Below are positions 1 through 10,900 of a DNA stretch of 64,000 nucleotides, piece by piece (the stretch's first letter is position 1; every line of letters starts with the position of its first letter). This stretch comes from Datisca glomerata (Eukaryota > Streptophyta > Magnoliopsida > Cucurbitales > Datiscaceae), in NCBI GenBank assembly GCA_003255025.1, contig QANY01000280.1, forward strand, positions 564,941 through 628,940, written 5' to 3'. Below the pieces are notes generated by a model. That model did not search any database, was not told the origin of the DNA, and was given only the letters and a program-made list of their open reading frames with translations. A program made the position numbers and the translations under genes.

Positions 1-789
1 GCTGAGTTGTAGAAAATGTTCCTTCGATTTGAGCAAGGAAAGCAGTGGGTTGGGTATGGAATTTTGAGTTCAACCAACTTTGTTTTAGGTCATTTGGCAT
101 TCATTCAATATACTTCATGCTCTTCATAAAATACCGTGTGTATCTCGTCATATACGGTTTGTTTTTCCTTTATTGTTCTTGCACAAACACTTAAGATTAA
201 GTGTTTTCAACATGATTTTCACTTTATTTAAGATCTACACACTTAGTAAAAATATTAGTCCAAATATTATTTATCATCATCAAAATTGTCACATTGATTG
301 GGGTAAATAATCTCCCCATTTTTTATGATGAAAAACAATTTATGGTAAAAACTATTAACTATAAACTTCTTATATGTATATGCAATAATAATTCAAAATT
401 TCCAAGAATTTTAAAATTCTTCCTCTTTTGTAATTAACTATACTTCTCCCCTTTTAAAATCATCAAAAAGAAATTGACATGCCATTTGTTAAAAATATTC
501 CCATTTCGTAAAAAAATTATCCTCCTTTCATAATTTTGTAACCCCCTTTGAAACCATCAAAATAAAAGTTTCACTTTTTAAAAAATTTGTCCCTCAATGT
601 ATGCATTTTTTAATTTAAATAAAAAATATTTAATTTCAAATTCATACAAAAAATTTACAGAAAAAATCCTTGTGAATTCTCGAAAATAAAGACTATTATG
701 AAAATTAAACTTGCTAACCTTGTCAATGTGTACCATTATGTACATATGTACATTTTCATTTGCAATGGGGCTTCTCTTTCCTTGGATTT
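1..789. other. AT-rich sequence without recognisable gene
   Basis: About 790 bases of AT-rich DNA with short clusters of C runs. Both strands were read. The small reading frames are unconserved in appearance and low in complexity. It may be the tail of the decayed gypsy element that continues to the right, but nothing ties it to a named family. Confidence 0.5.
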
Positions 790-1735
790 CTTCTTTAAAG
801 TGAATCCTCTCTTAGTGAGTAATTTTCGAAACTTCTTTGTGAAATGCATTAGATCTTCAAGGATATTTGCAAAGATGTCTCGAGAATCCTGTCGAAAACG
901 AGAAACAAGTCAGAAATGACAAAGTACAAGCAACCATGATAAGTAAGGAAAGTATATTCACCTTCGTGTGAACCATGGAACTCAGAGGGCATGTCGGCGG
1001 GGGTCTTGGAACGTTCAGATCGGGAGTGACCCTTGTCGGAGGACTCATCACGTTGTTCACACCCGCGTTCCTATCAGCGAGCGCTAGCCTATAGGTAGGT
1101 GAAGAGTCATGATAAACCCTTAAAAAGTAAATAATAAGTGTCAGTACAAAAAAAGGCAAAGTTAAGCGAAAGTATATCTAAACACTGAAACGGGAAAATA
1201 CTTCATGAAATGATTCCTCCTCACGAAGCACCAGCGAAACATCTGCGGGGGTGGGGTTAGAGACCCCAGCGACGTCTGAAGCTCGAGGGCTCACAATCAT
1301 CTCCTGCTCGCGACCCTGAAGGACAAGATTAAGTTAGAATAAGAAAATGGAAAAAATGAGACAGAGAAAGGCATTTTGGATACCTCACATGCACCTCCCA
1401 CCTTCTATCGAAAGAGCACATCGAAGGGTTCACTAACCTCCCTAGAAGAGTCACCCGCCATCTATGAAATATATGAGTCAATAAACCTATAAGCGAAATA
1501 CAAAAAAGAGGGTGAAGAAAAGAAGAATTGATACTTACAGGAGACTCATCATCAGAGCTAACGACGTAGCCTGGAACTTGCGTCGAGGTGGCTCTGAGGC
1601 CTTGGGAGTGGATGTATCAGCATGCTCTTTCATTGGAATATCTCTCGTTGCTGCTCTAGGGTATCTGTACATCAGTGTTGACTTGAGCTTGGGGGTAACT
1701 GTTGACTCTGAGGGGCCACAAGTGACTGATTGTCT
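790..1735 (-). pseudogene. Antisense spliced ORF remnant of a Tat-like gypsy element
   Basis: Read on the minus strand, this stretch holds short coding-like segments separated by intron-like gaps. Examples are a piece ending GYVVSSDDESPV near 1540, a segment opening MAGDSSREVSEP at 1461, an acceptor CTTCAG before GREQEMIVSPRA near 1326, and a donor/acceptor pair around 905-962. The composition (charged, Ser/Pro/Glu-rich) resembles the extra ORF that several Tat-lineage elements carry antisense between integrase and the 3' LTR, and it resembles the better-preserved copy at 14400-16390. It sits upstream of a polypurine tract and an LTR, as expected for that position. No complete frame remains and the exon limits are inferred. 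The function of this ORF class is unknown. Confidence 0.35.
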
Positions 1736-1739
1736 ATAG

Positions 1740-3500
1740 AATTGACTTAGTCAAGATCAGATCCCCCCCGACTTATATGCCTCGACAGAAGTCTCAGGAT
1801 CAACGACGGGAGCTTTTATCTTCCTTCGATAGAAGTCTCAGGATCAACGATGAGAGATTTCCTCTGGCAGAAGCTTTCTGGCTCACCCTTTAGCCAGGAG
1901 GTGGTTTCATGATCTGTAGCGTCAGGTCCCCTTTGTAAATATTCTCCTGTGACAAGTCGACAGGAGGACACTAAAACTACTGCCACCATAAATCGGCCAG
2001 GTCCCCTCTGTACATCTTCATTAAATTGGCCACGTTGGGCTTGCGAGTAAACTGAGAAACGTGGAAAGATGTGGCAATATTACGATGGCTACGCGCCTCT
2101 ATCATCTAATTGAAGGTAGGGTCGTTGTTTCAATGCAATGCCATGATAAAAAAAACTAACAATCCACTCAATTACACTAGTAGTGCATGCTCAAAAAGCC
2201 ATTCGCCCTCATGATCAGTCACTACGGGGAGTGTCAATGGCATTAGAATGGCCACTATGATCGCGTCAGTATCTAAAAGCCAGACAGGCGAACCACCCAT
2301 GCCCAAGCCGATGTCCTCCCCGAGGAAGGGTTATACTTCATTATTATTGTGGCCGTTCAAAAAAAAAGTATAAGGTCATGCCTTGAAGTACCTGAAGACG
2401 TCGACGTCAGTAGGGAAATTCTGACACTTTGGAATTTTATTACCAGATCACGCCCATGCTCGGGGTGGATCAACACAACCCTTATGCAGTTATACAGTAG
2501 GAGACCAAAAAAGGGTGCACATTGGGAACCTCTCCCAGATAAACATCTACAAGAAGGCACAAATCGATGTAGGAGCTGATATAGCATACAAAACAAATTT
2601 CCCAAGAAGATCGGTGCCAAAAGGATATGACGACCCGTAGCCAGTCTAATAGCCATCATGAAAACTCGCTTGTTAACCATGTCATCGGGTTGACCTATAA
2701 AGTGAAAAGACAATAAAAAAATGGTACGACAATATCACTTGTCCAAAATAGAGAAAATCACGTGTGCGAGCTAAGCCTGAAGGTGTGTCTGTGTGCAACT
2801 TAAAAGCGTGATCGTGCGCGGGAAGCTCGAAGACGGTCAGCTCACTAAGCCACCCTGGGGGAGCCCGAAGGCAGCTTGTTTATGGAGCTACCCCCAGGGT
2901 GAAATTGAGTCTGCTTCCAATCCCACACAATTCCTCGGCACCTCGGTTTCCATCAATAATGCGGATGATGATGAGACAATCGCCTCTGGACTTTTTTGGA
3001 AAAAGGAAAGTATCTCTTTGGAAGCCATCTAAGCCGGAAGGGAGAAGTGAGGAACTCCCTCCCCCCTTCCCCCTCCCCCTCCCCCTACCCCCTCTGGCAT
3101 GTTTATGTAGGCTAAGGGAGGGCGGAGAGCTCCCCCCACGCCTTGTCCCCAGAACTCCCCATGCTAGACGAGGCATGGGGAGTCCCCCATACCAAACGAG
3201 TCGTGGGAGTCTTGAGGCGTGGGGACTCCCCCCACGCCTCATCCTGATAGCGTGTAGGAGGTGCCCTCATGCCTATCCGAGGTGTTTTTGTGACTTCCCA
3301 CAATCATCAATAAGAAAATGATGACACGTGTTTTTGTGACTTTTACCCCGTGCTCGCCAGTATCGATAACATTTCAATGGTACAATGATCACATCTTATG
3401 ACTTATTTAGTAAAATTTATAAAGACGCTTAGTCTACGAATCGAAGTGGAAAATACAACACTTAGTCAGAAGATATGTCCAAGCTTTATTGCAACGCCTT
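1740..3500. other. 3' noncoding region of the first Tat-like element
   Basis: No conserved protein was seen on either strand. A GC-rich low-complexity stretch at 3050-3250 repeats a motif close to GGCGTGGGGAGTCCCCC in both orientations. A related phrase beginning AAGCCACC and followed by C/G runs occurs near 2850 and again inside the LTR near 3855 and 3905. The region lies where such elements carry their long 3' untranslated segment. The open frames here look like by-products of the high GC content. Confidence 0.4.
3050..3250. repeat. GC-rich inverted and direct short repeats
   Basis: Runs of C and G flank repeated copies of a GGCGTGGGGA(G/C)TCCCCC-like motif on both strands, for example near 3170 and 3218. 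The base composition contrasts sharply with the AT-rich surroundings. The copies can pair with each other, so strong secondary structure in a transcript is possible. Confidence 0.5.
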
Positions 3501-3507
3501 TAATCTT

Positions 3508-3520
3508 GAATAGGGGGCTA
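3508..3520 (+). promoter_or_regulatory. Candidate polypurine tract
   Basis: A short G-rich run (AATAGGGGGCTAA) lies directly before TGTAAATAG, the proposed LTR start. Polypurine tracts in this position prime plus-strand DNA synthesis in LTR retrotransposons, and the G-rich core resembles that of other plant Tat elements. Confidence 0.45.
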
Positions 3521-4440
3521 ATGTAAATAGTAAATAGACTCATCATAAGTTACATGTCAAGATGTACACGTGGCATGTAAGGCGCCTACATGGCATGACA
3601 AAACTGATGTAAAGTTATAGTAAATGTGTTTGTAAGGGACGCCCCTAGATCTGTAAATGAATTATGCGTTAAGTGTCGTAACCCGTCTTCAAGCTTAGTG
3701 AAAAATGGACAAAGGATATTCCTTGCCTAGGAACAATCTGAGCATTGTTGTCTGGTAGGATTAGGATAAGGTTACGCTATACCAAGAGAGGAAAACCTCC
3801 TTGAATGATATGACCTCCTTAGGCATCTTGGAATCACCCCTTTTTGGGAGCACGAGCCCATCAAGCCACCCCGGGGGGAAGCCTGGGGGTGGCTCCCCTT
3901 TGAGCCACCTCGGGGGAAACCCAAGGGCGACTCCTCATTGCACCATCACCTCAGAATAGTTCGAGGGTGATTGGTATGTTATACGAGTCTTCCATCTATA
4001 AGTTATTTACAGGACTACTCGATGTCATGGAGGCTCGACTGGTTGATAGCATGAAATATGGTCATGTGTTAAGAATGTTACGTCGTTTTAAAAGTGTGAC
4101 CACATTTTAGGCGTTGTCACGTTTCAAGCGTAGCCACGTTTAAGGCGTGATCATATGATTTCTATACCGTTGCAAAAGATGAATCTGTGGTCTCCACTTG
4201 ATCTCATCTATATAAAGGGGTTCTTGGTGTCATAATGGAGATAATCAATTATCACATCTTTCGAGGCCAAATACTAGAGAATATTCCTTCCTTGGAGTTC
4301 TCACTAACCTTAGAATAGTAAAGGTATTTGTAACCTTTCGGTGGTCGTCCTAAGGTGCTTTTCCTTCACCGTTCCGGTCACATATCTCCCACGTTCCCGG
4401 ACTTACTTGTCATAGACTAGGTCACTCAAATCACACATCA
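3521..4440 (+). repeat. Probable LTR of a Tat-like gypsy element
   Basis: The segment starts with TG just after a polypurine-like tract and contains a TATA box (TATATAAAGG near 4209). It is followed by a C/T-rich region like the R/U5 of plant Tat LTRs. The GC-rich phrase found upstream at 2850 recurs at 3855-3930. No matching second LTR was found in the window and the right end is uncertain. No primer-binding site follows before gag sequence begins at about 4440. It is therefore either the 3' LTR of the element on the left or a 5' LTR whose adjoining leader has been deleted. Confidence 0.4.
4209..4219 (+). promoter_or_regulatory. TATA box in the LTR
   Basis: CTATATAAAGG lies about 690 bases into the proposed LTR, a normal place for the core promoter of a plant LTR retrotransposon. 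No experimental start site is implied. Confidence 0.4.
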
Positions 4441-4448
4441 CCCAAAAA

Positions 4449-4953
4449 TCCCTATCCAAGAAAGTGGTGGAAGAAATGTTAAAAGAAAATTATGAAGATG
4501 GGAAAACTGGGGAGTGCAGGCAGACCAGATCTCGAATCGTTCACCCATAATCCATTAAGTCCTGAGAAACTGGAGGTGCATGTACCCAAGAAGTTTGCGG
4601 GCCCCAAATTCAAGTGTTGTGAAGGAAAAATGGACCCAGTAAACCATCTCCGACGATTTATACAAGTAGTGGCATTTTACCAGCATGAAGATGAGCTGAT
4701 GTGTAAGATGTTTTCAACCATTCTTGATCTTCCTACTCTAAAATGGTGTCATTCTCTCCCTATACATTATATTACTAACTTCGTTATTCTATGGGAATAC
4801 ACCCACAGATTTAAGGATGAAGTGGCAAGAGTCAAAAATTGTGAGGATCAGATTGCCAGATTGGCTTTCAAGCGGGGACCAGATCCAAACTCACCCCTAT
4901 TTGAAGACTTGTCCAAAATGAAACCTCTGTCAATGGTGGAAACCTTTCAATGA
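4449..4953 (+). pseudogene. gag fragment, Tat-lineage gypsy
   Basis: Structural capsid protein remnant. The largest open piece (4492-4953, 153 residues) has the retrotransposon gag pattern: a PKKFAGPKF lead-in, a DP-x-NHL-x-F-x-QV block, then CKMFSTIL and LKWCHSLP before a hydrophobic helix. An overlapping frame from about 4449 (SLSKKVVEEMLKENYEDG) reads like the preceding charged segment, indicating a frameshift near 4500. The N-terminal part and leader are absent. The rest of gag to about 5400 is broken. A possible zinc-knuckle remnant around 5280-5330 (YCSFHNSSEHYTRDCFK) resembles CxxHxxxGHxTxxC with changes. Confidence 0.7.
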
Positions 4954-5480
4954 GTGCAAACTTATATTAAATAGGAGAAAAGAAGCTTACCAAAAGCAGC
5001 TGAACAGAAGATGAGAGAGTTGAGGAAGTGGAAAAGGTGTTCGAGATCCGAGAATAAAAGATTTGACAGAACATAAAGGGACCATGAAAGAAATGATAGC
5101 AAACATGAAAAGACAAAGTACTGAAAGCGAGATTCAGATAGGATAACACCTCGAGACAAGGTTTACACGCCTTTGACAATCTCAGTAAACCAAATCCTTG
5201 CCATGATCAAAGATAAAACTTGGCTGAAGAGACCAACCCCACCCACAAAAAATCACAATACAAAGATAAAGACAAGTACTGCTCTTTTCACAACAGTAGT
5301 GAACACTATACAAGAGACTGCTTCAAAATCAAAGACTACATCGAGGAGCTGATTAAAGATGGGTATGTACATCAGTTTGTGAGAAAAGAATAGCAGAAGT
5401 GGGAAATTGAAAAAGATGACCATGGTGATGACAAGCGTGACAACGGGAAGCAACCTCTCTGTATCTTCGACATATTTATC

Positions 5481-6002
5481 ATGCTGACAGAGCAAGAAGA
5501 GACTACCATAAAGGAAAGAACAATGTACTGTGAAAAGATGACGCTGGGGAAACATCTGGAAGGGACTTCAAGTGATAGCGCAAATCCCCCGCTGATATTC
5601 GATGACTTGAATTTGGATCACGACAGTTATCGCAACGATGCTATTGTCATCTCAATACAAGTTGGCAACTACTTACTACGAAGAGCCTTGGTCAACGACG
5701 GGAGCGCTGTTAACGTTCTATATCAGGCGACCTTAGAGAAAATGTTAATGAAAGAAAAGAAGCTGCAAGGAACTTCACAGCCATTAAAAGGCTTCAACGG
5801 ATCCATTAGATGCTCTGAAGAAATCCTTGTCCTCACGATGAATGTGGAACCCTTTAACTACATGATCGAGTTCATGATCCTAAATACGTCATCTTCGTAC
5901 AATGCCATCTTAGGAAGCACCTGGCTCCACAAGATGAAAGTCCTTCCCCTGACTTTCTACCAAGTATTGAAGTATCCATCACTGACAGAATTAAGACAAT
6001 AA
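5481..6002 (+). pseudogene. Retropepsin-like aspartic protease region
   Basis: 173 open residues correspond to the protease segment between gag and RT. The active-site neighbourhood reads RALVNDGSAVNVLY near residue 69. Working family members have a VDxGS motif, so the Asp/Asn order appears changed and the enzyme is probably inactive. The downstream block with NAILGSTWLHKMK matches the conserved LGRPWLH-like flap/C-terminal motif of plant retropepsins. The protease would cut the gag-pol polyprotein. The frame ends at a stop at 6000-6002 and pol continues in other frames. Confidence 0.7.
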
Positions 6003-6399
6003 GAGGAGTTTAAGACATCGTCCACGTCTATTCTGTAATCGTATTGGAGTTTGTAAAAAAAAGACTATAAAAAAGGCAGACGAAAAGCGGCTTGCAGGGT
6101 AATAGAAATCGCAAGAAGACGGGCAAGATAGCCTGAGGTACGAGGTGGGAGAGGAAAATGAAGTCATATTCCTGAGAGAAGGAACATAGTTTATGACAAA
6201 CATTGGAACTCGCCACGAGAAAGAACAAAAGAAAGATTGATAGACTTCCTGCGAAAAGAAACAATGATGTATTCACGACTACAGTGCACGAAATGCCTGG
6301 TAATCTCGAGGAAATTATTTGCCACAAATTGAATACGGATCCAACTGTAAAGACAGTAAAGCAACAGAAAATGAGTTTTCCCAAAATAACAGAATAATG

Positions 6400-7150
6400 C
6401 AATCAAAGAAGAATTCGTAAAGCTCCTAGCAACTGGTTTCATTCAAGAAGTCGATTACCCGGAGTGGCTGGCCAATGTGGTGATGGTGCGTAAGAAAAAT
6501 GGCAAATGGAGGATCTTTGTGGACTTCACCGACTTAAACAAATCCTGCCCCAAATAGGATTATCCGTTGCCAAGGATAGATTAGATGGTTGACGCAACTC
6601 CTGGACATGAACTTCTTGGCTTCATGCACGCTTACTTCGGATACAATTAGGTAAAAATGTTTCAACCCGATCAGGAAAAGTCTTCTTTCATTATTGAATA
6701 TGCTATTTACTATTATAATGTTCTGCCTTTTGGCTTTAGAAACACATGTGCAACTTATCAGAGGCTTGTGAACAAAGTCTTTCATGAATAGATTGGAAGA
6801 AACATGGAAGTCTATGTAGACGACACGTTAGTCAAAGGCAAGGAACGAGGAGACCATATATGGGATCTTAAATAGGCTTTTTTGGTCTTAAGAAGAAATT
6901 CCATGAAGCTGAATCCAGAAAAATAAACTTTTGGGGTAGTCGGGAAAACTCATTGGGCCCCTAGTGACATAGTGAGGAATAGAAGTAAATCTGGACCAGG
7001 TCTAAGCAATCATGGAGATGAAGCCTCTAAAGAATCACAAAGAAATACAAGGGTTGAGCGGAAGACTAGCTGCCCTAAAAATATTCATTTCATAGTCTAC
7101 AGATATGTGCAAACCATTCTTCAAAAAATTAAGAAAGAACTCTGTGAACA
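6400..7150 (+). pseudogene. Reverse transcriptase domain, degenerate
   Basis: The RT fingers and palm can be followed across stops: an EFVKLLATGFIQEV segment, then NVVMVRKKNGKWR, DYPLPRID, FHE and the catalytic box MEVYVDDTLVKG at about 6804-6839. The YVDD residues are intact. Stops occur after LNKSCPK, within DYPLPRID and YN*VKMF, and after FHE, most replacing Gln in relatives. It would copy element RNA into DNA in a cytoplasmic particle. It cannot be translated as one protein now. Confidence 0.8.
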
Positions 7151-7159
7151 GATGGAACA

Positions 7160-7714
7160 AAGAATGTGAGGAGGCTCTCGAGAGGATCAAGGAATATTTG
7201 ACAACTCCCATTCTGCTCTCAAAAATGATACTGGGTGAACAACTCCTGTTGTACGCTACCATTTCTTAAATAGCCATCAACGTCGTACTTATCAGAGAAG
7301 AGGAAAGAAAACAAAAGCTCGTATTGTTTGTAAGCGAAAGTCTGGTGGCAGCTGAAACAAGGTACAAAAGAATAAAAAAGTTAGTAGTAGCAATTGAACC
7401 TACAGCGAGAAAGTGGAGACCATATTTTCAGGCGTATAGTCTTAAAGTTTTAACAGAATCACCTGTTAGGAGTCTCATGCACTTTCCAGAGCTGAGCGGG
7501 AGGAAGGCGAAGTGTTCAATCAAATTAAGTCAGTACAAAATTCACTATGATCCCATAACTTCCATCAAGGAGCAATCACTAGAAGATTTTGTTGCAAACT
7601 TCAGTGGGGAAAAACTAACCAGGTACCCAAGGGAAAAGTTGAGAACGGGCCTTGAAAGTTGTATGTCGATGGAGCTTCTAACAACAAAGGAGAGGGAGGA
7701 GGGGTAGTAGCGCA
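7160..7714 (+). pseudogene. RT connection/RNase H-like region and 5' half of the second RNase H
   Basis: After RT, a segment with EECEEALERIKEYL and ETRYKRIKKLVVA matches the tether RNase H of gypsy pol. An open piece covers 7324-7707. A shifted frame then gives LYVDGASNNKGEGGGVV at about 7660-7710, the start of the archaeal-type RNase H with its first catalytic Asp. The domain stops abruptly at 7714 and resumes at 11933, so it was interrupted after the polymerase had become, or was, an integrated copy. Confidence 0.75.
7704..7714 (+). repeat. Left copy of an imperfect 11-bp target duplication
   Basis: GTAGTAGCGCA at this site and GTAGTGGCTCA at 11933-11943 match at 9 of 11 bases. Both encode VVAQ at the same place in RNase H. 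This is what a staggered break filled by foreign DNA would leave. Confidence 0.5.
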
Positions 7715-7806
7715 AACCCTAAACCTAAACCCTAAACCTCAAACCTTAAGCCCTAAACCCTAAACCCTAAAACCCTAAACCCTAACCCTAGATCCTAACC
7801 CTAAAT
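7715..7806 (+). repeat. Interstitial telomeric array, CCCTAAA orientation
   Basis: Roughly a dozen degenerate CCCTAAA heptamers start exactly at the junction with the RNase H gene. This is the Arabidopsis-type plant telomere unit. Confidence 0.9.
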
Positions 7807-7913
7807 CCAAGAATGTATGCAAGTATGATAACATACATTTGAGATTATGCAGGATTATACACAAAAGATCCCTTTTTGGCTCTCTTTTTAGCCATATCTC
7901 TCTTATCCTTAGG

Positions 7914-7945
7914 ATTTAGAGTTTTAGGGTTTAGGGTTTAGGAAT
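7914..7945 (-). repeat. Short telomeric array in the opposite orientation
   Basis: TTTAGGG-type heptamers (GTTTTAGGGTTTAGGGTTTAGG) lie about 110 bases right of the CCCTAAA array. They point outward like the right-hand end of a chromosome. Confidence 0.85.
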
Positions 7946-7949
7946 TAGA

Positions 7950-10900
7950 CCGCCCTTAGACTCATTATGCTCTTCTACTGAACTCGTTGGCTCCACGATC
8001 TATTTTGTCGGAACCCAATCTTGAACTTTCTATCATAGATTCCCTTCACCAGCAATCAGTTGTTATCCCTTGGTGTCAAAAGGCGAGTTCCTTTATTGTC
8101 TTGCCTCAAAACTGTCTTTATTCTCATTGGACAGAGACTCTCCTGCGGCAAGGTTTTACAAATAGGGCCAGCTGCTTTCTTTATCTCCATTGTCGTTAAT
8201 CCGTCTAGCGCCTTTTGGTTGGGGTCCGCCCTGGGGGTTAGACCACTTGGGGTATATTTTATAGTCTCGAAAGTAGTCAACGTGTCAACCATTCTTCTCC
8301 CATTAGACTTGTAAATCCTTGGCTCTTTTTCCTTCTCTCTTCATGTTCTCTCCATATACTTTATTTGATAGGGATGGAGAGTACCACTCTATCAATAACA
8401 AGAATAAAGTCATAATTCAGATTCAAATGGTTTGAGCTTAGAAGCAACCTACGATCTGTCGATAGGCAAGATCAGACAGCTATTGGCTGCTTCGCCAATC
8501 TATTCTATTATGGCCGACTTGGACACATCAGAGGAAGACCATCATCTCTATCCATGTACGATCATAGCTTTGTTCAATCATTGAACCTTGGGGATAACCA
8601 TTAGCATTGAGGTCAATTGCCACACCACCTCTATCGTACACGACATTACATGATGTGATAGTGCATGGTCAACACAGACCTAAAGCGCCTATGTTCCACT
8701 TGCATCCAACACAACCATAACCTAACTTGCACGAGATTTAACAACTGAAACTACTACTAGTCTCGAGGGGACGACATCTTCCTATAATAGTTAGCAGTAC
8801 TAAACAAGCGAGTCATCAGTCCTTTGGACCTCCTTTGAAAAAAAAAGGAACTCGCTTAACTCTCTAGGCCTTCGGAACAAAGGTGATTCTATTCATGCAT
8901 CGGACGATCTGGCTAATTATATATATACTATACTTCTATTATAAAGGCGAACCTATAGGCCTATTTTAGCACGTTTGCAAAGGTAGCTGGTTAGGTTGAC
9001 TTTGACTTTGGAAACGCTACTAAGGACCGAGTGAAGAATGAAAAACGTTCGCTAACGCCCACGGGATAAGATCTTTTTTAGATCAGTAACGAATGTCTTA
9101 TATCTATGAAGAAAGATTTATCCCCGGGTTCAGACCTTGAATGCCATACCTTGCTGAAGGAAATTCATGAGAGAATCACACATAGCTTTGTTTGAACGAG
9201 ATGTGAATGCCCGTGATCTGCTCGGTATAGTGATGGATTTCATGGCCGACGGCTAACCGGCACGAACACGTCAACATGAAACAAGTTCCCCGTGGAGCAT
9301 TTTTCTTTCATCCTCGAACATTCAGATCTTTTGTTTGATTCTAGCACTTGCGTTCTCATGCCCAGAACTCTTGCGATTGATTGGGAAAGAGAGCAAAAGC
9401 AAGAAAGATGGATTGTTATCCATAAAAAATTGATAGGAATTCCCTGGGGATTTCCTGCCTTCTAATAGATGTTCTGTCTTTCATTATTAAGATCCAATCA
9501 CATGCCAATAATAAAAACGAGCGATTGCTAGTCAGCTTTCATTTTATTCAATATAATGGTTGGGACTGAGGCTCTAAAGGCTTTCCAACTTTCTTCGATT
9601 AGGGAATGGTGAAATGGATTAATCATGCAGTTCTATAGCATTCTCCAACTTGCCGTCCTCTCCCGTTCACTTTATTTTCTAGACACGAAGATGTGAATCG
9701 CGAAGGTCTTCCCACCACGCTCCAAACCTCACCGGAGATAAAGACGTGAATTGAAAACCGGTCTCAAATCCCTTCACAATCGTAGGTGAATGCGGGAAAA
9801 AGATGACTCAACCTTTTTTCTTTCTTTGTCAGCCGACTTTAAATGTGCTCTCAGTGTACCGCCATACACACCCAGACATTACACCAATTGTGGTGGGCCC
9901 AACAGTTTCCAAAATGTCATTGTCATGATGTTGATCTGGCTTCTGCGACTACGGCATTGGAGCTCTTCGCTCGATGTCCAGGTCGTTCTGTTGTAAACTA
10001 TTATTTCGTTGGGTTGTGGTTTCTTTCTAACACCCCCTTACTAGACCAAACAAATAAAGCCCTATTGAATGAATCAACTTCTCCCTCCCGAACAAGGGGC
10101 AGTCAATGGTTCGGGGAAAGCATATCTCAGTGATGTTCAATAACGAGAAAAACGTCATTCGAAAATGAGCTAACGCGAGTTTTTTACCACCTTATACTTT
10201 TGAACCAGTTCTTGACCCCGAGCGTAGCGACCCAAAGAAAGGCGCACTGGCATCTCCTAGTTACGGCAAACGCACTTTGATTGTTCAATCATTGCATTAA
10301 TAGGGGACTTCCAGGAATTGACCAAGAAGGAACTAGGGATCAAAAGTTGCATTGATTCATCTATTTCAAATAAGGAAGAAATGGAATCAAGAAGGGGTCA
10401 TCTAAGCTCAAAAAGGGTAGTCAGTCGTCGACTAGGAGCTCTGGCCGGCAACGAAGATAAAGCTTCATACTGGTCTACTCATAACTTACGCGGCTAAGTT
10501 ATAACTCTATGTTGATAAGCAAAAAGAAAATCCCTTAAGAATAAGACTTTGAACTATCTCAACAGATACGGGCAATTCAAATGCTCCATCGATAACCCCC
10601 TACGTCTCACTCTCGTCCAATCTCCTTAACTAATAGATGATTAGGTACCTGCAGCTGAATCTGTAAACAGCGCAGGGCAGTATGGACCAGAAAAATGGTG
10701 AGAATAAGACAAAGAGAGGGAGGAATGGGGGACCTTTTTCTATTGCCTTCCCTTTCGACTTTTAGACTGGTTCGTCTGCGGGACAGTGAGCCAAGATCTG
10801 ACTCGTCAATCGATAAATCCATGCCACGTAACCTAGGAAAGGAAAAAGAGACGATGGAAACGCACCTCATACAATAGGGAGGGTGAACTCCACCTATTTT

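Noticed and set aside
857..1159. 100-codon minus-strand frame with hydrophobic C-terminus
   Set aside because: Another frame on the same strand (ERGCEQRDESSDKGHSRSERS) fits the element ORF better; this one reads through an intron-like gap.
2899..3321. Pro/Leu-rich 140-codon frame and its minus-strand partners
   Set aside because: Products of the GC-rich repeat; no domain, no conserved motif.
9790..10133. Two overlapping frames in the organelle-like insert
   Set aside because: No similarity to any mitochondrial or plastid protein I know; composition-driven openness.
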